Notes: generated by a model not told the origin, from the sequence alone. A DNA stretch of 64,000 bases from Dasyornis broadbenti (GCA_013397935.1 VZRN01000256.1:496001-560000), one strand, 5' to 3'. Counted from the first letter of the stretch, positions 34,701 through 49,700 are shown. Numbers and translations: made by a program.

Positions 34701-37700
34701 TAGATAGTTGTCTTATGCAAAAGTGTTCACAGTAGCATCAGCAGAAAGAAGCAAAGGAAAAAAGGGGACTGTGGACTGATAAAAAGCACACATTTTTTTG
34801 TAAGCAGTACCTGGGGTACCTGCTGCTGCAGGGCTCCTGAGTCTCAGTATTGAGGTACAGCGAGGTTCTGGGAAAACACAGCAGGAACTTCCTCCTTCAG
34901 CATTTGAGGAGAAGAGCAAATTGTGTTAAGAAATCACGGGAGGAACACATGGCAAAGCCAGTTACCTTGTTCTAGTGATGGGCAACACAGTATTGCTGAA
35001 GATTCCCTCTTTAAATCTTTCTTTGGTGTCCAATGGGCTCTGAGAACAAGTCCCTACTTCTGCAGCGACGTGGCCAAGGGTCTCTATGCTCCATTGCTTT
35101 AGGTCAGGCTTTTCTGTGAGCGCAATCCAGATTGGAGAAGGTTGTCACTGGTGCTGCACACACAGATCAGCACTGTTAGAGTTGATCAAACCAGACCTGG
35201 GTTGACGTAAAGGTTTCAAGATATCGTCTTGAAACACAGCTGTGTCACAGGTGGTGGATCTGTGCAAAGAACCTTGGCCCAGTGCAATCTGCTCCGGTTT
35301 AATTGAGCAGGTCTTGCACATCTCCCTGTGAAACTGAAAGATGCAGCTGTGTGTGTCAGCAGTGGGACAGGAATGCAGTGGCTTCTCAGATTTTGCTCAG
35401 AGAGGGAAGCTGAGGGGGTAAATTATCAAGTTAAGTCCATTCCTGGCTCATGCCAGATGATGTCAAGTGAAATGATGCTGGTCCCAGCAGGTGTCTGGCA
35501 GTGCTCAGGAGGGAAGGCTGGTGACAGCAGCAGCTCTTTTAGAGGGAGGAGGGAAGGAAAGGGCTGTGTTTCTGTGCAGCAGATGGAGATGGAGAAATAA
35601 CAGGTGTGCTGGGAGGCTGCAGTGGACCAGGGTGCCACAACCTCATGCTCCAGCCTAGTTGTCTGGAGGGGAGACCAGGTCACCCCCCAAGTTCTGTAGC
35701 ACTGGAAACAGAAAGTGTTTTGCCTGCAGAGTCCTGCCTGGTGAGCCTTGTGAAGGACCCGTGTATCCAGGACATACCAAAGTCAATGAACCTAAAGTTC
35801 CCAGGAAACTGTTGAAGATGGGGTCACTGATCTTTAATACTGCTGGGCTTTGGCACTATGTACTTTTATCCCAGTGGAGACAAATCCAGCACTTTGTGAC
35901 AGGGCGGCTGGAAATAATGTGCAAAGGGAGAGCCATTTTCTTCAGACATTTTTGCCATGGATGACCTTGAGGCATAGGTATGAGTTACAAGTGCCATTGA
36001 GGAATGGCCTGAAGTGGTGGAGTAAAGGAAGAGGGAGGTCTGTGTGGTCATCAGCAGCTACAGCACAGCTGGGCATATTTTAGGCAGCATTTATTTCAGC
36101 CCTTGTTGGCAAGAGGAACAGATTCCAATATGGAAGGAGTTGAGCAGAAGGAACAGATTCCAATGTGTCCTGTCTGCAGAAAGTCTTCACACTAACAATA
36201 ATTTGTTGCCCAACTGTGAGGTCTGAGGTGGACAAATAAGCATCTGAACACAGCCTATTGCACCTGCTGGGAATCAATCTTCTTACTTCTCTGCTCGCCA
36301 GCCATCTCAGAAAACACCAGTCAACATTTGCAGAGAAACCTGTAAGGACACAAATTATGTTTTGCTCATGGTTTATACGGTCCCTTAGAGAAGGAGATAA
36401 CATGTCAGTCAAACTCAGGGTGGAGAAAGCACAGCTGGCCCTTCTGCTATTCTCTACCAAGGGAATAAACAACTCAATTCGCCCTCAACTTGTTGATCTA
36501 GTGTGACTGTTGTTATTGGCATGGCAGTATATCCTGTCTTATTTTCACTGTCATGGTGGGATTAATACTAATTAATGGAGGGAAAGGGGAAAAGGGCACA
36601 TAGAGAGCAGAGGAAGCAGCAATTGCGGAATTTCTTATGAAACTCTGACTAAGATTTCTCTGTATGAGAGGCACTAGAGCAGTTGCTTGCAGGTGTTATG
36701 CTAGTGGGGCTCTGTTTTTTCCACTGCCATCGAGCCCACTGGTACTAGTTGAGGGTTCAATTTTTTTCTTACTGTTTTGAGGACAGCTGCTGCTTTTCCC
36801 ACGTTAGGAGATGTTGAGTTTCTCTGCCTCCTTCTTGCTTTGGCCCTGAAGAGACATAAGTAAAAGAGAAGTATAGAACAGGTCTTCTGTCTTAGGAGTC
36901 TGATAAGATGATCGGTGTGGCAGGGACACAAAGGTACCGGCTGGGCCTTGGGTCATGCACAGGAGAGAAACCACCAAAGCTTTCAAGGCTAATCTGTCCC
37001 TCAGGCCTTGAGCCCCAGTGCCCTGGAAGCAGGGTAGAGACTGACTCTGCTTGTCCTGTTAAGTGCTCAGCTTGAAACAAGACACGGAGAAGGACAGTTG
37101 CTTAATCCCTTAGCACTCTGAGAGAAGCTTTAACAGAAAGAGAAAAACCAGGTAATTTCTCCCTTTCCACTGCATGCACTTGCAGAGGGCTTTGTTGCAG
37201 TAAGGATGTGGGAAAGATAGCAATTCGAAAAGGCAGTGGAGAAGAACTGCCCAGCAACAAATAAGGAACATTCAGCAAGAGCCAGCATCTCCCCGGTTTT
37301 CTTTAAACAATGGATATTTCACTGAACTATTTATCACTGGGAGTGAAAGGGTAAACCAAACTCTTTTTGGTCACTTGTATGAATGTGATTTAAAACGTGT
37401 GTGTGGAGTCTCGACATGCTGCTGCAATTTTGCTGGGGAATCACTGTAAAACTCTTTATTGACCATAGAGTTTAATCCATTGGTTTGTAATGTAATTGTA
37501 ACAGGCAGTAAAGCACTTCAAAACTACGACTCAAGGTTGCTACTTTTTGAGGAGCTTTTAATGGCATGTTGTGATTTAAATTAATATATTTCTACAGGGT
37601 AAGTGTGCTGAAGGGAATAAAGGTCTCTCAAGAACAAGGAATTACAAGTTTGTGGTTAGTCTGTAGGTCAAACTAAAATGGAAAATGTTTGCCTTGTTCC

Positions 37701-40700
37701 AAAGCTATGAAGAAATGAGAAGTGGCCACAGCCCCATATTTCCCAGTCATTAGTCATGTACAAGCTTAGCCAGTTGCCACTACATCCTACAGTGATTACA
37801 CCACTCATGAGCGACAGGGAGCCACTGCAAAGCCTCTTCTCCCAGAGATCTCACTCAGGTGGTTTGCTGTTGCTTTATAGATCAGTGAAGCACATCAGTG
37901 CTGTTCTTCCAGTCACACCACTGCTTCTGTAAATCTGAGCATCTCATTGGTGTCCAAGCCTCAGCAGGTATGCAAACGTTCATCACAGGGATGTATTTCC
38001 AACCAGCAGTGGATGGCTGCATGGAACGCAAGGCTGGCGAGTGGACAGAACTGTTTTTCCCATCTATTAGGGGCACTGTAGAGGAATGTCCAGAAGGAGC
38101 TGGTTCCTGCTGCCTGTCTGTGATGGCAGCACCTCATTTCTGCTTACAGTGGCAGCTCATCATCAAGGCTAAGAGAAAAAGAGTGAGGAAGTGGATTGTT
38201 TACCAGTTTGGGCAGTTTTTTAGTCAACTCCCTGAATAGATAGGGTCTGTGCTCAGGTGCACAATGGTGTGTATCATACAAAGGATAGAAATCAAGCAGG
38301 CCAGGGCAGGACTGAATGCAGAGGTGAGTTGCAGGGCTATGCTGGCTGCCTGCACTTGTGCAGTGAGGGGCTTGGCTGGGAAGCACAGCAATGCCAGGAA
38401 GAGGATGTGCCCTTAGCTGGAGCTGGCCAGCTGAGGTAGATCACTTGCTTGGTGATTACGGTGAGCAGCCAGCTCGCTGGGTTCTAACAGGATCTGTTAG
38501 GGTGCAGCCAGTGCTCTGCAGAACAACAAATAGGCTTAAGATCAGGGCAGGAGAAACCTAAGGCTTTACTATACATTTTCATATCCTTCTCACCCTGCCC
38601 CTTGGCACTGCAAGAAATGTTTTATCATTTTTAGAAGTGTAAACACCATTCCGTGCATGGATGGGCATATGAACGTTCAGAAACAGAGAGGAGGCACCAT
38701 GCCACTACCTTTTGTGGAGGCTGCTAGCAGGGAATGTGGGAGATGTTTGGGAGGAGTGTCATACAGGGGGACTGTGGAGTAACTGGAGGCAGTCTGAAAA
38801 TGTGGGTAAACTGTTGCGGATGATTTTTGTCCAAGGGATATATACAGGGATAACTTACAGACACAACCAAGCCAGGTCACAGCTGAAGCAGTGAGGTGGG
38901 TCTGACAGGCGGCTTGGATAAAGAAAAATCTCTGCGGGGTGTTCAATTCTCTTTTAAAGGTTACATTCTCCTCTAAAGGTTATGTCTGCAAATGAAAACC
39001 AAGACATTAGCAGGGTGATGACTTCAATGCTAGATGCTATGCCAAGCAAACAGAAGTGCTTATCTGTACCAGAATTTATTTAAATACTTAGAAAATGGCA
39101 AAGTGCAGGACTAACTTAGGGGAACAGTTAGTGTATTGTCACTAACCTTCAGAAAGAGCTCATAGCTCCTTAGAAGTTTTCTGTATGTTCCTATTTCCCA
39201 GCATATATATATAGTATTTGACAATATTTTTAGTGCAGAGGTAGTTTCAGCTGCAGCATAAATCACAGGAAATAGCTGTACAGATGAACGAATCCTTTCC
39301 GTTAAAGATACTTTCACCTTCCTTTCTGGCATGTGTCTGTTCTCCTGCCTTCTTTCATGGTAGTTTATTCCTTGCCTGTTTGCAGTAGAGAGAGATCAAC
39401 TAATTAAAAAATGAATACATTTTTTAGGAAGGGGTCAAGGAGAGTCACAGCCTCTGGCATCAGCACAGGCAATTGCATTGTGTTCTAAAACCCTTCTTTT
39501 AGTGGTCATTCTCATAAATCCCCTGTTTTCCAAAGATACGTCTTTTGATACTATTTACCAGGGTTGTCATAGCTTCAAAAAGCAAGAGGTTAAGCAGCAT
39601 TTGAAATCTGAAAGTGCTGTTCCATGTTTAGGCTGTTTTAGGAAAGCATTGTAATTGCCCTTGAGGATGAAAGCTGACCGCAGGTTTTATTCCTCTCAGA
39701 GGCTTCTGCAGCTCTTACTCAAGATTTACAGAAGTGGAAGCCAGGTGCTGAGAGCTTGACTTGGCTTAAAGGTGGCCAGTCAGGTTCCCTGGAGTAATGG
39801 GGTTGACATCAAAACCATGACTTTGCTTAATGTCAGTGGAGGTGGAATATCTGTCAGGTTGGAGACCTATGAGATACCCCTTTTTTGTCCTGCACAGGCT
39901 TCTCTGAGATCTCAGGCCCAGACCATACTCTCTGGGCATTACAGCATGCAGATGGGCTGAGATGGAACTCGGGCTCACAACGCTAAATTTTAGGGTCCGG
40001 AGAACTGTGAATGGCAGAAGAGGCTGTTATCTCTCTAGCCCACCCTGTAGCCACTCCATTCAAGCACAGTGCTTGAGTATTGGTGTTGTCATGTGCTGGT
40101 GAGCACAAATGTGGCACACTGTGTGTGCCTCAGCAACCAGCACCTTGTTGATGATGAAAAAATGTCTTATAACTCACATCTGAAAGCAAAAAGATCTCTC
40201 TAGGATAAATGGTGGCAGCTGCTGTTTGTGGCTTCCTTTCGTCCTGAGGTCTCATTGTTCCAAGGATTACCCCAGGTATGGATTGAAACCTCCCATATGG
40301 TCTGCAGTGGTTAATATTTCTTTATTCTCCAAGAACCTCTAAAGTAATTTCCAATGCCATGCTGTCTATAGAATTACTTCATTTTTAGTTTCATTCTAGT
40401 TTTAGTTCCTAGTTCCTTCCTTCCTTCCTTTTCAACCACTCCTCCTTTCCCTTTGCCTCCATCACCATCCCCACCCCTCTTAGTATGCTAGGGAGTTATG
40501 GATGCTGCAGTACAAGGAATAGAAAAGTCTGGGAAAGCTACACCAAGAAAATACTTATTTAATGTGCCTGAAACTGTCCTGAGATCTGTTTTCACTTTTC
40601 TCAGAGACTACATGTTTTTGCTTTCATCTAGAAGGCACTAAGAAGAATAACTAAACCATTTCTATAAGATGATGTTTTCACTGGCAATAGCTCTGGACCC

Positions 40701-43700
40701 TTATTCTTCACTGAACAAAGTCAACTTTGCCTTGGCAACATATTTAACAGCGCTGTTTGCAGAAGAATGATTTGCTTTCCAAATCTGGACAACTGATGTA
40801 TGAAAGGCAAGGAGGAACTCTCCCTCTGTCTTTATGACAATTTGAAGTGTGCTTGCTATGGGCCCACTGGTGCTTGTTATTGAGAAAGCACATTTGAACT
40901 TCCCCTTCCTCTTCCCCTTCCTTTTCCGCTTCTTGTGTGGACCTATGCAGATCTATAATGTTTTGCCCTGAGGGTGACAAATGACCCGCCCGGGTGTTTA
41001 TGTCTCTCCCTCGTTCCCACAGTATGATCTTGTGTGCGGCAATGCCTGGATGCTGGATCTCTCACAGGCCATCCTCAATCTGGGGTTTCTGACTGGTGCG
41101 TTCATCCTGGGCTATGCTGCAGACAGGTACAGTATAAACTCTGCTCTCCTTTGGTTTGCTGGGAGGTGAAATCACTTCCTGTATCACCTGCAATAGGCAT
41201 GTGTCAATATTTTGTAGGTTGAATTCACTTTGGATAAACATCTCCAAACTGTGTTAACAAAACCCAGCCAATATAATCTTTGCTTTGATTTGGCTGGAGA
41301 CTTTATGGAATCATACTTACTTGTCCTGTTTGGACATTAAAATGCCATGAAATGAGCTTTTCTTGTGATTTCCAATGTTTCCTATGCACATCTGGACCCA
41401 GGAAGGGCAGAACAACACAGAAACAAAAAGGAAGCATTCTGAGGAGGTTCCTGGACTGGTGTTTACTGACAGATGTTTAATAGGCACCACTGATGAAGAA
41501 AGTAGCTACTTGAGTAAAGAAGGAAGGGCCTCAGTGTCGTAACTTTCTCTGTTCCCAGGCTGGAATCAAATGCTTGCCTCCAAGGTCATAGCTCCTGCCA
41601 GCCAGTCCTCATCTCTGTGAGAGCTGGATGAAACCAAGGAAAAGTCCCTCTCAACCCTACCCATTCCACAATTCTGTGAAAAGGTGTGGGTGATATTCAG
41701 GCTTGAGTAGCTAACCTGCTCCAGAGTGGGGAGCTCCCATGAGTTCTGCCTTGCTCTGAGAGTAAAGAAGGGAGCCTACTTTATGCTTTGTGCTGCTGGC
41801 CTGACAGCACCATAGTTGATTTCAATGACAGAGCATCTCTCTTCAGTTTGTAAAATACTCACTGCCTGGTTTATATTCTCTTTGGTACCTGTAGTAATAA
41901 TAATAACTTATAGTATTATTTCTTTATAGGCAGACTTATCTATAATGTAATCTCAGATAGAAAATTTTCAACTAGAAAACAAAAATACTTTCAAGGGACC
42001 CTTATTTTTCCAAGGGATGTAGTAATAAGGGAAAAAGCAAGGCAAAAAAGAGGCCATGGCACTGACTAACTTCAGATATCTCTTCTCAGTGGCTGGCTGT
42101 GCAATTGTGATACTAGCACTTTAAAACCATGAAAGAGCAGAGATATTAGAGCCAATTATTTAAATAAAATAATGTCTAGGAGTACTTGTGTATTAAGCAT
42201 AATGTAACTACTGTACCATTATAAATGTTGTATATCAACAGCACATCAAAATGTGCTGCAGACAGATCATTTGACTCTTGTCTCCTTGACAGCACTCAAA
42301 AGAATGGATCTGGTTGAAAATTGCCTGGGTTTTGTCCTGCACTAATTCTTCTCATGAAACCTTTTAAACAAAATGAACAAACAAATACTGTTGCAAATAC
42401 TTTATGGTAATATAAACAACCACATCATTTTTCACAGTTTCTTCTTAAAACAACAACAATGGAGAAAAGATCTCATTGTGTTCCAAGGACACAGTTCCAT
42501 GAAACTACAGGGACACTTTTTTAAAAATTATGGCTTACCTTGGGCACACAATTATATTTCCTGCTGGAAAATGAGACTCCTGAATACGTTAGGCAGATTT
42601 TGAAAAGAAGCTGTTTAAACCTAAACCAAACCTAGAAAATCACATAGAGCAGAAATTAAAGCAGAAATGACTTTCCCACAACTGGCTGTAATTATTACTC
42701 GGAGACTAATTTGTGATAACAGAAATTCCCAACAAAAATTGCCCTTATCAAAACCCGATCAGATCAAACTTGATAAAAAAACTGAACTGGAACATACGGC
42801 CCATAGATTAGGTACAAAACCACAAACAATTTTTAAAACAAAAAGGGGACTGGTGAATTTTGTTTTGAAGTTAGTGACATAAAGACAGTGATAACTACCA
42901 CAGGGAAAACAGTTACATATCTCAAGGGCCAGCACTACAAAGTTTCAGAGAGCCACCCTTTGGAAAAAAACTGGTCTCAAAAAGGCACTTTCAGATCTAG
43001 CATTAAAATAAAATGATAGGGGAAAAGAAAATAAATCTTTGTGTCTTTTCATGATTTCCACTTTCTTTTCCTTTTTCAACAGGTATGGGAGAATCCTCAT
43101 CTACCTGCTCTCCTGCCTTGGAGTTGGGATATGTGGTATCATAGCAGCATTTTCCCCAAATTTTACTGTATTTTTGATCTTCCGTTTTCTCCAAGGCATG
43201 TTTGGCAAGGGAACCTGGATGACAGGCTACGTGATTGGTGAGTGCTGTTACCTTCTTTTTTTCTTGGTTAGGAAAAGTGAGGGATTGTTGGTAGGCAGAC
43301 TCTGACTACATCTATTCATCATAATATTATTTCTTGGTAACACAGCACTGGTCCTGGGATCAGTCCATCCTACTTAATGCATTTGTCCTCTAATGATTAA
43401 GAGGTGAGGGAATGGATTATGCATATATAAAGGTTTTCTTACTACACAGAAGATCACCAGGATGATAAAAATCTACAGAGTAAGCCCCAAATAAACCGGA
43501 TACACAAACAGGGACATAGTTTATTTTGGCAGAGTCTGAACATCTTCCACAGATGCTCAGAGGCATTAGCTGCTTTTCCTTGCTGGGAGGACAGCTTGGC
43601 TGGCTGCTTTCATTCTTTAGCTGGGAGACTTTGCTTAATGTCAGGCTGGACACCAGAGTCCATATTAGAATTATTATTTCCTGAAAAGGGAAAAGGAAGG

Positions 43701-46700
43701 GAAGCTTTGTTATAAATAGCATCAAAACAGCAGGGATACTGAATCTTTGGTAGATTGTATTTTATCAGTCTATAGTCTGTAGCAGTGAAGCTTCTTGCAT
43801 AGCAAGCTTCCTTTTGACAAGGAAAGGATATTGTTGTGGCATCTTGAATGACTGCCAGGTTCAGTAAAGCAGCCATGGAGCATGAAAGAGCAAGACGTTG
43901 AGGAAGGCATCTTACTAGAGATGGGATGTCACATTTACTTCAAAAGAAAATCAGCCATTTGGTAATCTACTGTTATAAACCAAAACACAGTGATTACATC
44001 TAGGGCAAAAATTTGTACTGTTGCTGTTGCCTATGAGGCCTGTGGCAACTGTTTAAAATTCCTAATGGAATTTAGATGAATGGGAGTGGAATTGCAACCA
44101 GACATAAACACTTACAGTGGGACCTGGGAGCACTGTGGTGATGAAAGTGCAAACAGACCGGTCTAGCCCTTTTAGCATCTAAAGCCCAGAAGAACCTTGT
44201 TTTTCTGGGCAAAGTTACACTGCTGAGCAGCTTATGTCCAAGATCCAGAGAAAGGACCAGAAGCTGCTTTTCCTGTCTATTACTGCCATGCACATGGCTT
44301 AATTTTAAACTGAGATCTTATCCTGAAACTTTGGCAAGTACTCTGATCAGCAATATGTTTTATGACAACCCATGGCTTCCTTAAAAAGGCCAAGCTTTAA
44401 CAGAAAGGAGTTTTTTTCAATGACCAGATCAGACTGCCTGACTTTAGGGAAAGACTCAGACATCCTGAGATCCTGAGGGACACTATATTACTGCAGACCT
44501 AAGAAAGGTGCCTAACTCCTGGATAGAGTGATTCCTTCTAAAACCCTTCAGGGATCAACTGTTATCTTCTGGGATCACCCAGAGTATTTACCAACCTAAT
44601 GTATTTTAAGAAACATATCATAGGTTTGGTTGCACCAAGAGGGTGGTTGCTATTAATACATTTCCAAAGCTCTTGATCTGTACTTCAGGCTGCCCCAGTA
44701 ACCTCCCTTTGCTTTTACATACAACCCAGCTCTTTTGGGGGCAATACTAAGCAGCTACATTTAGGCAATAGACGTACCCCTGAGCTATGCAGACATGATG
44801 AATAGTCAATAAAAATGGTCATGGTGTCATATCTCTCTGCATTGCCAGCCAAAACAAATCATTGTTACTGCTAAAATTGTCTCCCTTTTAGTAAAAAAAA
44901 AAAAAAAAAAAATAAAATGATTTTAAAAGAAAGAATTTTCTGNNNNNNNNNNNNNNNNNNNNNNNNNNNNNNNNNNNNNNNNNNNNNNNNNNNNNNNNNN
45001 NNNNNNNNCCTTTTAAAAAAAAAAAAAAAAAAAATCAAATGTATTTAAAAGAAAGTATTTTCTGTGTTTTGTAAACCAAGGTAAAACCCTCTACTTTTAC
45101 TCTGGAGGCTATGTGGTGGTGACAGTTTTGGAACAAACAGGAGATACTTCTTCATGCATTATTCACCTCACTTGTGGATGTTATGGCCATGGGATATTGC
45201 CTGAAAAACAGGCAGAGGTTTCAGAGCTATTGGACACATTCACAAGATAAAAAATCCACCAAATGATAGAAAAAAACACCCAAACAGCAAAGGCTATAAT
45301 TATTCTAGTAAATAAACCAAACTGGATCACATCTTAGCCCTCAGAGCAACCAGCATGGTACAGTTAAACTCTTTTCCCCACAGACACCTTGTCCATATTA
45401 CTTGCCAGGAACAGCCTCTGCCTGAAGGATCCTCTTGCCTAGGGCATGTGCCAAAACTGCACCAGGGAAAGTGCTAAGAATTCCCCACCGAACATGATAA
45501 TGATGCAGCCTCAACCCCTGTTGTGGCCCTATGTGATTCAGTAGTAAACACGCAGAAACCCTTCTGGCTGAAGAAGGGTGGGTGAGTTGATGAGGACGTG
45601 ACACCCGTGTTTGCCCTGTACAGCCTCAGTAAAATGCCGGCACTGCTGAAGACAAGATGCTGGGCTAGACAGATCTATGACCCGATACAGATATCCTTCC
45701 TTTTGTTCCACCTTTAATAATTTTTTTTTCAATTTAGGTTTGTTTCTGTGTTATTTATTTTTGCTTTGTCTCTGCTCAGTGACAGAGATCGTTGGTTCCG
45801 ATCAGCGGATTGTTGGAATTGTGATTCAGATATTCTTTACCCTGGGAATTATAATTCTCCCTGGAATTGCATACTTGATTCCTACCTGGCAGGGGATCCA
45901 GCTGGCCATTTCACTGCCCAACTTCCTCTTCCTGCTCTACTATTGGTAATGTTGCAGTCATTGCTCTTGTCATTACTGCTATTGTTATTCGAGCACCTTG
46001 AGAGTCCTGCTCTGGCCCCAGGTCTCTAGATTGGAAGATGTTGTAGGTTACGAAGAGGGTATTTGTATATTGTTGATTTTATAATTTGTAATTCCTTTTT
46101 TGTGAATTGCAGACATCCATTACTTCTGTTTTTCTGCCCAGAGTTTGCCTCTCTGATCAGACACAGATGGCCCTTCACAGAACCCTGCTCTGTTTATAAC
46201 TTGACCAAAGTTTATTTTTCCTATCAGCCATGAGACCCCACTTTAACATCTCATTATCTACTCAGTTCAGGTCTGAACTTGCCCTGCAGGTCCCCTGAGC
46301 TAGGAGTACAGCTGATGAGAAAGCAGAGCACTGTGCTGTGGTAAACACCTGTCTCAGTGTGGCTGTCCGGTGGGACGGATCCAAAGAAACTGACCCACGG
46401 GGCCTCTTCCTGAACATTGCTTCCTTGCCTGCTGTTGCCTGCTGTGAACTTTTAAATTGTGAATTCTCTTAACCCTAGCCTAGCAGAAAATAAAACACTC
46501 ATCAGTGATATTGTTTTGTGTTCAGTTTATAAAAGATATATACATTTGTGTGTGTATCTTACAGTGATGCAGCCAGAAGCTTCCTGATCTGGCTGTACGT
46601 GTTACTACACGTGTTCAGAGTTGGCTTTCATTGCTGCTGTTCTACAGGAACCTTCTTTGCTTGCTGGTTATACTTTTGACAACCCTTGTGCAAATACAAC

Positions 46701-49700
46701 TGTTAGATTTCTGATTTTTCAGCTGATGTAGTCTATTTTCTTCTTTCTTGCCCGTTAGGATCAAATATTTTACAGGAGACTGACTGGAAAAGCAGTCCTC
46801 AAAGGAGTTTCTGTATCCCAGAGACTGAAAATCAGTGTATTTTGTGTTAACACAGGGTAAAAGATAAAAGACTTTGGTTTACTTATGATGTTACAGGGTA
46901 AAAGCCTTATTTATGACTTTTGTGTTCTTACAGGGTGGTTCCTGAATCTCCACGTTGGCTCCTGACACGCAAAAAGGGAGAGAAGGCATTAAAAATCATG
47001 CGCAACATTGCAAAACACAATGGGAAATTTCTCTCACCACATTACTCAGAGGTACAGTCATATGTTTGAGCTAGAGATTTTTTCTAAGCTTTCTTAAACT
47101 TTGGAAGGCTCAGAGGTGTTAAAACGCATTCTCTTTAAGGGATGGAAAATACTTCTGGAGGGTTACACCAGAACAAGATTAAAATTCATTCTCTTTAAGT
47201 GATGGACAACACTCTTGAAGGGTCACACCAGAACAAGATTGTCAGTCCCACACCTAGTTTGTTCATTACAAGATGGTAAAAGTGAACTGGCTGGAAATAT
47301 ATGGGCTGAAAAAAAAATGTTTGCAAAACAATATATCAGGTCTTTCTTTTATAACACTCCCACTTCAAAAGCTTGTGGGAAATATCAGAAACTAACCTGA
47401 GGGGCAATGGTATTTCAAAGCAGTTGCCGTTTTAGCTGACAGAGTGAGTGCAGATAGCAGGATGCACTTTCCTGGCTCCTTTTCTAGCACTTTCTTTTAC
47501 AACTCAAAGAGAAAAATGAAAGTAGAATTTAAGGATCAATTTACTTTCACCCCAATAGGGGGAAAATACGCTGCAAAATTTGCAATTGAGTTTGCTCTAT
47601 CTGAGATCACTATTTACAAAATAGGACACTGTATGTTCGAGTTACAGTCATGTGGCCAGTGGTCATGAAAGGACTGATGCATTTCAAATACCATGGTTGT
47701 GTCATTGCAGCATTTGGCTTTTTCTGTGTTAATAGCAGTGTCTGGCTCTCAGAGCGTGATTACTGCAGCATTGGCCTTATGGTTCTGTGACAACAGATGT
47801 GGACAACTAGAAGGATCATTAAGGTCCCTTTCAACCCAAACCATTCTATGATTCCTGCGCTGAGGACCCCAGAGCTGGATGCAGCACTGCAGGTGTGGTC
47901 TCACAAGGGCAGGGCAGAGGTGCAGAATCCTCTCCCTCGCCCCGCTGGCCATGCTGCTTTAGAAGCAGCCCAAGATGCAGCTGGCTCTCCAGGATCCAAG
48001 TGCAGTTCGTTGGGTCATGTCCAGCCTCTCATCCACCAGCACCCCCAAGTTCTTCCCAGCGGGGCTGCTCTGGATCTGTTCACCCCCCAGCCTGCGTTGA
48101 TACTGGGGGTTGCCTGGACCCAGGTGCAGCACCTTGCACTTGGTCTTGTTAAACCTCATGAGATTATGAAGGGACATAGACCTGTTGAAGTGAGTCCAGA
48201 GGAGGGCCATGAAGATGATCAGAGGTCTTGAGCAGCTCTTCTATGAGGAAAGGCTGAGAGAGCTGGGATTGTTCAGCCCAGAGAAGTGAAGTCTCCAGGG
48301 AGACCTTAGAGCACCTTCCAGTGCCTAAAGGGGAGTTATGAGAGAGCTCGAGAGGGACTTTTGCCAAGTGCGTGAAGTAACAGAACAAGGAGGAGTGGTT
48401 TCAAACTGTAAAAGGGCAGTTTTAGATAAGATATTAAGAAGAAATTCTTCACTGTGAGAGTGATGAGGCACTAGAACAGATTTCTCAGAGATGCTATAGA
48501 TGCCCCATCCCTGATGGTGTTCAAAGCCAGGCTGGACAAGGCTTTGAGCAAGCTGGTCTAGTAGACAGTGTCCCTGCTCATAGCAAGTGAGTTGGAACTA
48601 GATGATCTTTAATGTCCCTTCCAGCTCAAGCCATTCTATGATTCTATGAATTATTCTCTTTGGCTGGGGCATATACACCGGTGATATTCCCACCTCCTGA
48701 TCAGTATTACCCTGTGCCAAGTGTGCCCCAAGTCAGGTTGTAGAAGTTTGTGCTGCTGCAGCTTCCCCTCCACATTCAGCCCTGCATTCCTACACTCACT
48801 TCCTCTCTAAACGTCGGCATTTACAAAGCATCATGTCAGAAAGATGTGTGTCTTTCCTTGCTTTTTGTTTTAAGTTGTATTTATTTTTTTTTCAAAAGTA
48901 TTCATGCTCTTGACCGTAAGCCACCTCACAGCTGCAACAGATTAACCTCCACACATCCAGATTTGTGTTGGATCTGTTCCTGAGACCTTTTTAATAGAGA
49001 ATGTCTGTCATCCTTTGTGCTGTGCCCAGAGGAAAGAGAACATCTCCAGAAAGCACATGAGTAATGGATCAAGTGTGTTTCTCACATTAACTGATATCAG
49101 ACTTCTCTTTCATGAAGCAACTCCAGAATTTCAGACTAAGTGCTGCAGGTGTGGAGGAACAGGGAGAAGTGAGAGACATTATCCCTCAATGCACTTGGGC
49201 TCAGGTTTTCCAATGTGTCTGTATCAATTTCATTGGCCAAGTCCCTTACATGGCTCTGGATGTTGCAGCTTTGAGTTTGTACTGGCATGCAAAAACCAGA
49301 GATGACCTTTGTATGAGAAAAGGATAAACATTTGCTGCTTTTGCCCTGTGAGTTATGACACTGGTATAGGTCAACTCCAAACAGAACTCATTAAATTAAC
49401 CATAAATTATAAACTCTTTTTTCCCAGTTGCTCATATTTATCCTACCACGGAGTGCTTTTTCAAACTAATTTTCTAATTCTTGGTCTCTGTCCAAAACCA
49501 GAATAAACTGCAACCAGCTAAGTAGGAGCTGCTTCATAAGAGAATTGTGGATTGAAAGCCATCCCTTTATATCCAGTTTTTTTCCTACCCTATAGACCAT
49601 ATCTAGACATATGTATTTCTTGCATATATTAATTTACATATATAAATGTTATATACATCCATGTATGTATAAACATGCATGGCCCATGCAGATTCATACA

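Larger units (their letters stand above)
31763..41022. other. SLC22A3 intron 1
   Basis: This 9.3 kb intron contains no recognisable second gene. It holds a two-copy 133-base tandem repeat (32136-32403) and a TTCC run near 40416-40431. Open frames such as 32506-32982 and 33527-33982 overlap frames on the opposite strand and have no family features. Confidence 0.6.

Noticed and set aside
47797..48231. A 144-codon open frame on the plus strand
   Set aside because: It is the antisense of the CR1 reverse-transcriptase fragment, not a host gene.
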